NCBI GenBank assembly: GCA_947503885.1
Contig: CANNFD010000008.1
Span: 62,001 to 126,000 of the forward strand
Length of the DNA: 64,000 nucleotides
From: an uncultured Olleya sp.
Lineage (GTDB): Bacteria > Bacteroidota > Bacteroidia > Flavobacteriales > Flavobacteriaceae
Direction of reading: 5' to 3'
Positions within the stretch are counted from its first letter, which is position 1; every line of letters begins with the position of its first letter. Shown here piece by piece: positions 52,685-62,700 of the stretch. A model generated the notes under the pieces. That model worked only from the letters and a program-made list of their open reading frames with translations, did no database searches and was not told the DNA's origin. The position numbers and the translations under genes were made by a program.

Positions 52685-54055
52685 ATGGCACAAAAACCAA
52701 GTATACCAAAAGGGACTAGAGATTTTAATCCAGAAGAAGTTGCAAAACGTAACTATATATTTAGTACGATAAAATCAAAATTTGAACGTTTTGGATTTCA
52801 ACCAATTGAAACACCAAGTTTTGAAAACTCTGATACCTTAATGGGTAAATATGGAGAAGAAGGTGACCGCTTGATTTTTAAGATTTTAAATTCTGGAGAT
52901 TTTTTATCTAAAGTAGACGAGCCATTATATGCTTTAAAAGATTCAGGTAAAATTACATCAAGAATTTCAGAAAAAGCATTGCGTTACGACCTTACAGTTC
53001 CTTTTGCTAGGTATGTAGTGCAACATCAAAATGAAATAGAGTTCCCTTTTAAACGTTACCAAATGCAACCTGTTTGGCGTGCAGATAGACCGCAAAAAGG
53101 ACGTTTTAGAGAGTTTTACCAATGTGATGCAGATGTTGTAGGAAGTGATAGTTTATGGCAAGAGGTGGAGTTTGTACAACTTTACGACGAAGTATTTACT
53201 GCGCTTAAGTTAGATGGTGCTACTATCAAAATCAACAATCGTAAAATATTATCTGGTATTGCAGAGGTTATTGGAGCAAGCGATAAACTAATAGATTTTA
53301 CTGTTGCTTTAGATAAGTTAGATAAAATAGGAGAGGAGAAAGTTAAAGAAGAAATGCTTGGCAAAGGGATTACTGAAGAAGGTATCACTAAACTACAACC
53401 ATTATTTACTTTAAAAGGTGATTTTGGAACTCAAATTGAAAGTTTGAAATCTATTTTAAATACTTCTGAAGAGGGTCAAAAAGGAATTGAAGAATTGGAC
53501 TTTATTAATAATGCTATTTCTGCATTAGGATTAAAGTCTGCTAAATTACAATTAGACGTTACTTTAGCTAGAGGTTTAAATTATTATACGGGAGCAATTT
53601 TTGAAGTCTCAGCGCCAGAAGGTGTTGCCATGGGCTCCATTGGTGGTGGTGGAAGATATGATGATTTAACCGGAATATTTGGTCTTAAAAATGTTAGTGG
53701 AGTTGGGATTAGTTTTGGTTTAGACCGTATTTATTTGGTATTGGAAGAGTTAGGTTTATTTCCAGAAACCATAACAAAATCTACAGAAGTATTGTTTATT
53801 AACTTCGGAGATCAAGAATCGTTATTCAGTTTAAAAGCGATTAAAGCGTTAAGAGATAATAATATAAATGCAGAGTTATATCCAGACAATGCTAAAATGA
53901 AAAAACAAATGAATTACGCAAACAAGCGTAACATTCCATTTGTGGTTTTAGTAGGGGAGGAAGAATTAAAAAATAATGTATTCACTTTAAAAAACATGAC
54001 TACAGGAGATCAGGATAAAGTAGATTTGGAGTCGCTAGTTTCTATGTTAAAATAG
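52685..54055 (+). CDS. hisS: Histidine-tRNA ligase
   Basis: A 456-residue class II aminoacyl-tRNA synthetase that charges tRNA-His. Motif 1 lies around [13 protein letters not shown]; motif 2 is [17 protein letters not shown]; the histidine-specific loop is [14 protein letters not shown]; motif 3 is [11 protein letters not shown], preceded by GGGGRYDDL. The C-terminal anticodon-binding domain has [17 protein letters not shown] and [14 protein letters not shown]. Its leader contains two palindromes directly upstream and it is followed by a strong terminator, so it is probably transcribed alone. Confidence 0.97.
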   Translation: MAQKPSIPKGTRDFNPEEVAKRNYIFSTIKSKFERFGFQPIETPSFENSDTLMGKYGEEGDRLIFKILNSGDFLSKVDEPLYALKDSGKITSRISEKALRYDLTVPFARYVVQHQNEIEFPFKRYQMQPVWRADRPQKGRFREFYQCDADVVGSDSLWQEVEFVQLYDEVFTALKLDGATIKINNRKILSGIAEVIGASDKLIDFTVALDKLDKIGEEKVKEEMLGKGITEEGITKLQPLFTLKGDFGTQIESLKSILNTSEEGQKGIEELDFINNAISALGLKSAKLQLDVTLARGLNYYTGAIFEVSAPEGVAMGSIGGGGRYDDLTGIFGLKNVSGVGISFGLDRIYLVLEELGLFPETITKSTEVLFINFGDQESLFSLKAIKALRDNNINAELYPDNAKMKKQMNYANKRNIPFVVLVGEEELKNNVFTLKNMTTGDQDKVDLESLVSMLK

Positions 54056-54076
54056 TTTTTAAAACAATATTAAAAC

Positions 54077-54107
54077 AAAAAGCCGAAACGTTAGTTTCGG
54101 CTTTTTT
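54077..54107 (+). terminator. Rho-independent terminator after hisS
   Basis: A perfect stem (54078-54089 with 54094-54105) with a four-base loop and T tract lies between convergent stops at 54055 and 54141. Confidence 0.92.
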
Positions 54108-54140
54108 TAGTGAAAATGTGAATTAATTTGGGGCATTCAC

Positions 54141-57100
54141 TTACTCAACTAAAACTTTCTTTGAGATTTCACCTTCGTTCGTTTTTAACTTGATAATGTA
54201 ATTACCAGTACTTAATTCTCCGGTATTTAACTCAATATAATCTTGAGTTTCTAATTTAGAGAAGTTAACAATATGTTGACCTAAGATGTTGTAAAGGTTT
54301 ACTGCTGTAATTGTATTTAATTTAGGGTTGTTAACAACTATGCTTTGCAAGTTGTTAGAGTAGTACACGTTAATTTCAGTTTCTAAAACTTCATCATCTG
54401 TACTTAATGACTGTGGAATATCAAAGACTAATTCAAATCTATTTAAATATTCTCCAGCATCTAAATTAACTATAAAATCTGCTTGTCTTAAGTCGTTATA
54501 TGTTCCGTTTAGTGTATCATGTAAATAGATATCTAAGTTAGCCGGAACGTTTTCTAAAGCATCAATAGTAAAAGTATTATCTCCAGCAGTATCTGTTTTG
54601 ATTGCTAGTGGTAAAATGGTATTTGCATCAATTACATCTATACCTTGAATAACAAAGTTAGCATTGTTAATTCTCCAATAGATATCATCTAACTGTGTTT
54701 CCATAGTTTCTCCGTCATACCCCCAATCCTGACCAGAAGTCGCGTTGGTATCTTGTGTCACTAGTAATTGTCTATGGATTCCGTTAACGGAATTTAATCC
54801 TAATCTAATTTTTAATCTATTGTCAGAGTTATAGTTGTTAGCAACACTGTTTTCAGAAGACATTCTAACAAATGTTGAATTAGTGCCTTCTTTTTCAAAC
54901 ACACGTTGATTATTACTAAATGTTACAGTACCTGTGTTTTCACTTTTAACAAAGAAACCTTGAGCAACAGGAATATAGCGACCTGGTAATTTAGTTGGTG
55001 TACCACCTGTGGCAACCATAGGGTCATTTGTACCATAACTAGCTGCTGGCGTTGCTCCAGATAAGTTATAAGAAGCATATCCACCTTGGTATTCTGCTAA
55101 AATATGAGATCCTCCTCCCCAATGTTCCCAGAAGTATAAAGTACCTGTTGTGCTTCCTGCACCTTCAATTGTTGGTGCGTTATCCATTATAAACTCATGT
55201 GCGTCTAATGCAGAAGCATATGGGTTACCAACTAAATATTCGTTAGTAGCAGTTATTGGTAAAGTAATATCTCCGTTGTTTGGTTTTCCTTCTAAAACAT
55301 AGTTCTGCTCTAAACTTACATTGTTATTAGTGTCATTAACACCTTTCATTGTAAAGCCTTCACCAGGTAATAAAGTTCCTGTGCTACGTACATGTTGCCA
55401 GTCAGCATAAGCACCAGATTGGTTTGCATATTTCCAAATCCAGTAATCTGCTATTCCGATAGGTGTTCCAGACGTGCCATCATACCCACTAGTAATAAAG
55501 TTAATGTTTACCGGTGCTGCAGGATTTGTTCCGTCCTTATAAATGTTTGGTAAAGTATAACTGTTATTATTTGTAGTTGTATTGCTAATCCCTACAGGAG
55601 ATGCCCAATAGTTATATGTGTATAAATCCTGTGTACCTTGTTGATCACGCTCTAAAGTTCCAGAACTTGTAACATCTAAATCACTGTCTATAGTTTGAAT
55701 TAATTGAGACTCGCCTTCAAGATCAATTTTACCATCTAATTTTAAGTAGTGCGTAATAGTAAGCCCATTACCTGTGTTTGAGGCAGTGTCACCATTTGCA
55801 GTTAATTTATTACTTTCTACAAACAGCCCTAAAACAGTTCTGTTTTGATTATTAGCCGAAGGTAAGGTTGAATTGTCTAATGTTAAATTGTGATTTGTTT
55901 TAACAATATTCCAGTCTACAGTAACGCTAGGGTCAACAATTGAAGGTGATCCAGGTATGTATAATTCTGCTCCATTAACCCAACTACTATTAGCATCCCA
56001 GCTTCCGTTTGATGCTGAGTTGTATGGTAATGGAGATGATTGGTGCTCTAACGTGAATTGGTTAGGGTCGGTTAAGCTTCCTCTGTTACCATTACCTGAA
56101 ACATCGTTAAGGTGTGTCCCGATATAAGAATTCATATTGTAGTAAGCTAAAAGGTTAGTCCAGTTAACCACTTCAATTTCATTTTTAGTAATAGAATTTG
56201 GTACTACAGCACCGTTAACTACAGTAGTCGCTTTTTCAAGTTCTTGATTCATTACATAACGTAATTGACTTTGGTTTAAAGCTTGGTCCCAAACTCTAAC
56301 TTCGTCAATATCTCCTTTAAAGAAATCTTGTATGTTAGTTTTATCAATATAAATTGCTCCAATAGCAAACTCGGCACCATTTGGTGTTGGGTTGATAATG
56401 GTTTTAGTTGTGTCTAATACACCATCGATATATATATAAGCAATATTGTTATGGTAAGTAACAGCAACATGATGCCATACGTTATTTGGTATCGCGGTGT
56501 TTGAGTCTATTCTGTTAGCAGGGTTGTTTCCAATTGCAAAACTTACTATGTTATTGTCTGTTAAAAAGAATTTGTACCCTTCTGTTCCATCATTTTTAGC
56601 AACTATTACTTTGTCTGAAGCTAAAGCGTTTGAACCATCTGGTTTTACCCAAGCAGAAGCTGTAAAATCTCCAGCTAAATCTACTTTATCTCCAACTTTT
56701 GTAAAATTGTCAACACCGTCAAATCCTAAATGTCTAGATTTTACTTCTTCATGTGCTACACCAAAAGTGAAGTATTTAGTACCATCAAAGTCGTATGTGC
56801 CTTCTCTTGTTGCCAAACCGTTAAATGTACTAGGGTCTAAAAATACTGTTTGTAGGTTAGTGGTAAATCCAGCATCATCAGATACTAGCATTACATAAGC
56901 ATCATTACCTGTTAAAGCAGGTAAGCCAGTAAGGTCGCTTTCAAAAACAGAAACTTCAACTGTGCTAATATCATCACCAGCAGTTTCTACTATTTTCCAT
57001 TTTCTATTCATTACATCTGTAATAGTAGTAATAGTAGCAGGCCCTAAATTAACAGTGATTGAGCTTCCAGATGTGTTTGTGTTTTGTCCATCATTACCCC

Positions 57101-59510
57101 AAACTAAAAACTCATTACTTGTACTGAAAGTGCTAGTATTAAGATTGTTGGTTGGTGCTGTGTCTGTTAATGATATGGCAACAATGCTAGAGTTGTTAAC
57201 ACTTTTAGATTGTTTTTGTATTAAATCAGAATTGTCATCTCTACCAATACCAGCGATATCATAATTAAAGCCTGCATTTGCAGATACATCCCAAATTGTT
57301 GATCCGTCTGATGCTACATAATCTTGTGATGTCCCATTAACACCTAATGTAATACCGTATTTTATTGCTAGGTAAGATTCTATTCTGTTTCTTTCTGGAT
57401 TGTCATCATTTCTAGAAGAGTAAGTAATTACCTCAACAATTCTTCCATCAAGGCTTCCTTTGTAACCTTCACTACGACCTAACCAATAATTTGCATTATC
57501 TACTGTATCGAATTGTGGTACACCAACTTCAGTATTTACTACATTGTTGTTGTTATAAAGTAATTCGTAACTAGAAGGAGAGCTGTTTGTATTGTGTCTT
57601 CCATTAATAATACCTACATTATTATAGTTAGTAGTTGTGTTTGTTTGTGCGACACCATAACCTCTGTCATTTACAGGTGTAGAGCCAGTAGGTGTAGAGC
57701 CATGTGCGTACGATAAAACCTCGTCAGTATATCTAACAGAGTAACGCCCAAGTCCAATACCAGTACCATCTGTAGCTTGAACAGAAGTATCAGAATCTGC
57801 ACAAAATATATCCATACTAGGAGTAGAAGATGTAGTGTTTAAGTCAGGAATAACAACTATATAGATGTCATCAGAAAAATAACCTGTAGAACCAGCTAAT
57901 ACGTCTCTACTAGTGTCACTATAAGTGTAATCGACAGGAGCATTATTGTAATCGTTATCAAAATCAACAACCGCATTAAAATTTACATTATAATTAGGGT
58001 GATCTCTGTAAGTAGGTTCTTGACCCGCAGTTGGTACAGTTGCATTGTTGGTATTTGCTTGGTCATACCATGTATTAAGTGCTTGTCCATCACTAATTCC
58101 AGCACCATCATTAGCTTTTAACCATAATTCTAAATTAGAAGTAACTCCACCTGGTCCACCAGATAATAAACTTGTACCATAACCTTGAATGTAAAAGGTG
58201 AATGGATTTTCATTTGAGTCGTCATTTGCAATAGTTACTAATGCAGATCTTAATCCGTTAGAGGATGGGTCAAATGTAATAGTAAAAGAAGTATTATTTC
58301 CAGATGAAATTGGAGTAGTAGGCGTACTACTTAAAGTAAAATCTGATGCGTTAGCACCTGATATGTTTACATACGGAGCGCCTCCAGTAAGGTTTAAAGG
58401 AAGTAAACCGTCATTATTAATTATAAAAGTATTAATTACGCTTCCTGTGGTAACATCAATTGATCCAAAGTCAGTGTTGTCAGTGGTGGTTGGTGTTGCA
58501 TCTCCATTAATAATTGTAGTGCTGTTTCCTGTTATGTTAATTTCTGGTTGAGGTGTAGTTGCAGCAGTTAATGAAATGTCATCAATTGCCATGTCGCTTC
58601 TGTAATTACTACCTGTAGTACCAGAAAATCTTAAATTAATAGTTTGACCTATATAGGTACTTAAATCTAAAGTAACTAAAATCCAAGGCGATCCATTGCT
58701 TGTCTGTACTTGGTTATTCTGGGACCATAGGTTAGTAGGGAAGGTTAAGCCACTATTTGTGCTTAAGTCCACATTTAATGTCCCCATATCACTACCAAAC
58801 ATATGATAGTAAAAAGAAAATTGAGCAGAGGTTGCTCCAGATAAATCAAAACAAGGACTTATTATGTTAGAAGTGTTATTAAAATTACTAGTTGCTTCAG
58901 TATATAGATACCAGCTACCACCGTTTGCAGTTGATGGTCCAGTATTATTTGAAGGCGTACCATTGTTGTTTCTTGTCCAATCAAAATTATCTGTGGTGTC
59001 CTGAGACCAAGCACCTAATCCAGATTCAAAACTTTCTGTATACGGAAAGCTATTTACAATAGCAGAGCAGGACCCTGAGCAACCACCTGAAACATTAAAA
59101 TATAATGTTATACCAGATGTACTAGCGCTATTTCCGGAATTAGACAAAACTGTTGAACCGCTAGAGGTAATAGTTATATTTGATGCACCTCCATTCCAAC
59201 CATCTCCATAGGTGTCGTACATTACAATATAATAATTGTTGCCATCCGCAATACAGCTTAAATCAAGGGTTGTGTTGTATGAGTTGTTTGAGCTTCCATC
59301 ATAACCATTGTCAATAGTTGCAAGTAGAGTACCGGTTGGGTTGTATATTTCAACACGGTTTTCTGAAGACCAATTTGGCCAATTTACTGATACTTGCACT
59401 TCAGAAGTTTGGGCGTAGTTAATTGAAAATGTAAAAAACAATACTATTAGTAATGTGTTTTTGCTTAATAAGTAGTTAGCTATTAATGCTTTTAGAGTAA
59501 AGGTTTTCAT
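54141..59510 (-). CDS. Giant multidomain T9SS-exported protein (MAM, choice-of-anchor D, LamG domains)
   Basis: This 1789-residue secreted protein has a long signal peptide (hydrophobic LLIVLFFTFSINYA, about residues 20-33). Domains in order: a beta-rich YDTYGDGWNGGAS domain (about 36-140), a MAM-like jelly roll (FPYTESFESGLGAWSQDT to MAIDDISL, about 150-315) and a choice-of-anchor D immunoglobulin-like domain (about 325-450). Next is a lectin-like region with LELWLKANDGAGISDGQALN and IESYLAIKYGITLGVNGTSQ (about 460-790), then LamG (ASAWVKPDGSN to VWDQALNQSQL, about 960-1120), and a long C-terminal region ending in a type A T9SS sorting domain (VNLYNILGQHIVNF, ISKKVLVE). It is probably a cell-surface or secreted adhesin-like protein. 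It is paralogous and tandem to the next gene. Confidence 0.88.
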   Translation of the reverse strand: MKTFTLKALIANYLLSKNTLLIVLFFTFSINYAQTSEVQVSVNWPNWSSENRVEIYNPTGTLLATIDNGYDGSSNNSYNTTLDLSCIADGNNYYIVMYDTYGDGWNGGASNITITSSGSTVLSNSGNSASTSGITLYFNVSGGCSGSCSAIVNSFPYTESFESGLGAWSQDTTDNFDWTRNNNGTPSNNTGPSTANGGSWYLYTEATSNFNNTSNIISPCFDLSGATSAQFSFYYHMFGSDMGTLNVDLSTNSGLTFPTNLWSQNNQVQTSNGSPWILVTLDLSTYIGQTINLRFSGTTGSNYRSDMAIDDISLTAATTPQPEINITGNSTTIINGDATPTTTDNTDFGSIDVTTGSVINTFIINNDGLLPLNLTGGAPYVNISGANASDFTLSSTPTTPISSGNNTSFTITFDPSSNGLRSALVTIANDDSNENPFTFYIQGYGTSLLSGGPGGVTSNLELWLKANDGAGISDGQALNTWYDQANTNNATVPTAGQEPTYRDHPNYNVNFNAVVDFDNDYNNAPVDYTYSDTSRDVLAGSTGYFSDDIYIVVIPDLNTTSSTPSMDIFCADSDTSVQATDGTGIGLGRYSVRYTDEVLSYAHGSTPTGSTPVNDRGYGVAQTNTTTNYNNVGIINGRHNTNSSPSSYELLYNNNNVVNTEVGVPQFDTVDNANYWLGRSEGYKGSLDGRIVEVITYSSRNDDNPERNRIESYLAIKYGITLGVNGTSQDYVASDGSTIWDVSANAGFNYDIAGIGRDDNSDLIQKQSKSVNNSSIVAISLTDTAPTNNLNTSTFSTSNEFLVWGNDGQNTNTSGSSITVNLGPATITTITDVMNRKWKIVETAGDDISTVEVSVFESDLTGLPALTGNDAYVMLVSDDAGFTTNLQTVFLDPSTFNGLATREGTYDFDGTKYFTFGVAHEEVKSRHLGFDGVDNFTKVGDKVDLAGDFTASAWVKPDGSNALASDKVIVAKNDGTEGYKFFLTDNNIVSFAIGNNPANRIDSNTAIPNNVWHHVAVTYHNNIAYIYIDGVLDTTKTIINPTPNGAEFAIGAIYIDKTNIQDFFKGDIDEVRVWDQALNQSQLRYVMNQELEKATTVVNGAVVPNSITKNEIEVVNWTNLLAYYNMNSYIGTHLNDVSGNGNRGSLTDPNQFTLEHQSSPLPYNSASNGSWDANSSWVNGAELYIPGSPSIVDPSVTVDWNIVKTNHNLTLDNSTLPSANNQNRTVLGLFVESNKLTANGDTASNTGNGLTITHYLKLDGKIDLEGESQLIQTIDSDLDVTSSGTLERDQQGTQDLYTYNYWASPVGISNTTTNNNSYTLPNIYKDGTNPAAPVNINFITSGYDGTSGTPIGIADYWIWKYANQSGAYADWQHVRSTGTLLPGEGFTMKGVNDTNNNVSLEQNYVLEGKPNNGDITLPITATNEYLVGNPYASALDAHEFIMDNAPTIEGAGSTTGTLYFWEHWGGGSHILAEYQGGYASYNLSGATPAASYGTNDPMVATGGTPTKLPGRYIPVAQGFFVKSENTGTVTFSNNQRVFEKEGTNSTFVRMSSENSVANNYNSDNRLKIRLGLNSVNGIHRQLLVTQDTNATSGQDWGYDGETMETQLDDIYWRINNANFVIQGIDVIDANTILPLAIKTDTAGDNTFTIDALENVPANLDIYLHDTLNGTYNDLRQADFIVNLDAGEYLNRFELVFDIPQSLSTDDEVLETEINVYYSNNLQSIVVNNPKLNTITAVNLYNILGQHIVNFSKLETQDYIELNTGELSTGNYIIKLKTNEGEISKKVLVE

Positions 59511-59680
59511 AAGCAGGGAATTTATTTAGTTTGGGGACTAATATTTAATTCTGTGTAAAACTATCTCTTTTTTGGCTTAAATGCAAATATTTTCGATGAA
59601 ATGCATCTTCATTTGATTTTAACAACGCTAAAAGGGTTAAAAATCCGTTAAAATACATTTTATTGTATTTGTTTCAATTA

Positions 59681-59710
59681 AAAAACCCAAGACATAAGTC
59701 TTGGGTTTTT
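59681..59710 (-). terminator. Terminator after the second giant T9SS gene
   Basis: A 13-bp perfect stem (59681-59693 with 59698-59710) with a four-base loop lies 33 bases past the stop at 59743; on the minus strand it ends in a T-rich tract. The gap 59511-59680 otherwise holds only the leader of the first giant gene. Confidence 0.9.
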
Positions 59711-59742
59711 CTAATTAAGAATAAAGTAGTTTTGGGGCTATT

Positions 59743-62700
59743 TTACTCGACTAAAACTTTTTTAGAAAGTTTACCTTCATCAGTTTTGACTTCTAAAATA
59801 TAAGTACCTGTACTGATTGTGTTAGTTTTTAACTCTATTAACTCCTGATTTTCAAATTCATTAAAAGCAATGATCTTTTGTCCTAATAGGTTGTATAATG
59901 TTATTGATTTGATAACTTCTAACTTAGGATTGTTAACTACAATTGTGTTGTTGCTATTACCGAAGTAAAAGTTGATTGTTGTTTCAAAATCAAAATCCTC
60001 TGTCGACAAAAAGTTAATTTGACTAAATCTTAAATCAAAACGGTCTAGATAAATGCCTGAGGTTAATGTTATAGAAGCATCACCTTGTCTTAAATCATGG
60101 TAAGTTCCAGTAACGTTGTCAAAGATGTATATTTCTAGGTAATCAGGAACGTTTTCTAAAGCGTCAATTGTAAACGTGTTAATACCATCATTGTCAACAT
60201 GTAACCCAATAGGTAAAATTGTTGCTGGGTTTATTGCGTTTGTACCTTGAATAGTATATTTGTTAGATTCAATCATCCAATAGATGTCATCCATTTGTTC
60301 GGACTTAGTAGCTCCATCATACCCCCAATCATATCCTGAAGTGGCATTTGAGTCTTCTGTAACTAATAATTGTCTATGAATACTGTTTACAGAGTTAAAG
60401 CCTAGTCTGATTTTTAATCTATTATCAGCATTATTAGTCGTTGCAGCTTGAGCAGAATTTCTAACAAATACAGATGATGCTGATCCTTCTTTTTCAAAGA
60501 TACGTTGTCCATTATTAAATCTAATGTTTCCAGTGTTTTCACTTTTAACAAAGAAACCTTGCGACACAGGGATATAGCGTCCAGGAAGTTTTACAGGTGT
60601 TCCTCCGGTTGCAACTAATGGGTCATTAGTACCGTAACTAGCTGCAGGTGTTGCTCCAGATAAGTTATAGGTGGCGTATCCACCTTGGTATTCTGCTAAT
60701 ATATGAGATCCGCCTCCCCAATGTTCCCAGAAGTAAAGTGTACCAGTAGTGCTACCAGGTCCTTCAATTGTAGGTGCATTGTCCATAATAAACTGGTTGG
60801 CATCAATTGCAGATGCATAAGGATTACCTACTAAGTATTCATTTCCAGAAGTAATAGGTAATGTAATGTCTCCATTATTAGGTTTTCCTTCAAAAACATA
60901 GTTTTGTTCTAATGCAAGGTTGTTATTAGTATTAGTAACTCCTTTTAATGTAAATCCTTCTCCAGTTAATAAAGTGCCTGAACTTCTAACATGTTGCCAA
61001 TCCGCATAGGCACCAGATTGATTTGAGTATTTCCAAATCCAATAATCAGCAATTCCAATTGGTGTGCCATCAGTTCCGTTATAACTATTGGTTATAAAGT
61101 TAATATTTACAGGGTTGTTCGGGTCTGTTCCGTCTTTAAATACTTGTGGTAAAGTATAGGCGTTGTTGTTTGTTGTGTTATTGCTAACCCCAACTGGTGA
61201 AGACCAAAAGTTGTATGTAAATAAGTCTTTAGTCCCTTGTTGGTCGCGCTCTAAAACACCAATACTTGAAGGGTCAAAATCACTATCGGTTGTTTGAATT
61301 AATTGTGACTCGCCTTGTAAATCTATTTTACCGTCTATTTTTAAATAATGTGAAACTGTTAATCCATTTCCTAATTGTAAGCTGTTGTCGCCACTTACTG
61401 TTAAAATGTTGGCTTTGACATTTAAACTTAAAACTTGTCTGTTGTCATTGTTTGTGGCAGGTAATGTGCTGTTATCGATAGTGATATTGTGACTAGTTTC
61501 AACAATGTTCCAATTTATTGTTTTAGTATTGTCAACAATTGAAGCAGAACCAGGTATATATTGTTCGGTTCCATTTAGCCATGAGCTGTTTGTGTCCCAA
61601 TCTCCATTTGTCGTACTTTGGTATGGTAATGGTGCAGTTTGAAAGTCTACAGTATTTAGGTTTCTTAATGCTCCTTGACGGTCATAATCAGATTCGTCAT
61701 TTGTATTGGTATAAGAATAGACAGACATTGGGTAATAACCTTCTAATTTAGACCAGGGTATATCGGCAGCGTCATTTTTAGTGATTGTTGTTGGTACAAC
61801 CTTACCATTAACAAAATTAGTGTTCTCTTCAAGTTCTTGATTCATTAAAAACTGTAACTGGTCCTCTTCTAGAGCAGTGCTCCATATTCTAACTTCATCA
61901 ATATTACCTTGAAAAAAGGAGGTAGGTGTAGTTTTTCCTGCTGCAGCAATATAAAATGATTGGTCTGTATTTGGTGGGCTAGAAATTGTGCCATCATTAT
62001 CAAAAACTCCATCAATATATAAATTAGCATTTGTGCCATCAAATATAACTGCAACTTGATGCCATTTACCTACAGGAATAGTAGTGTTTGAAGTTACGGT
62101 TTCTGGAAACCCTCCGTTATTGACTGTAAACTCTAGTTTGCCTGTAGCATTAATTTTAAGATCATACCCTTCTGTAAAGAAAAAATTTCTTTTAGATAGT
62201 ATAGAACTGTTAGTAGAAGAGGCTGTTCTATTTACCCAAGCCGATATGGTGAACGGTCCTGAGTTTAAGTCAAAATTATCATCCATGTCTATATAGTCTG
62301 CAGCTCCATCAAAATAAACTGAACGTTCTACAGTAACCTCTGGAGCATATCCAAAAGTGATGTATTTAGTACCGTCAAAGTCATAAATTGCCTCAAGATT
62401 ACCGCCATTATGTGTCATGATTCTATAATCTGCAGTAGGATCAAAAATTGGAGTATCTGAAGCAAACATGTAGTATTTTCCTGGAGGGTTGATGTTTCTA
62501 ATTGCATTTTGAGGTATTGATACTTTTACATGACCAATATCGCTTCCGTTTTCAACAACTTTCCAAATGCGTTGCATTCCTAAAAAGCTTACAGGTGTAG
62601 ATAGTCCTGCTATTCCTGAGCTTATGTCAACAGCGACTGTGTTTGGCTCGGCATCTAGACTAGCATTATTATTACCCCACATTAAATATGACTTATCATC

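Noticed and set aside
56497-58551. Plus-strand frames of 100-133 codons inside the first giant gene
   Set aside because: They are antisense shadows of the large coding frame with no recognisable domains or start context.
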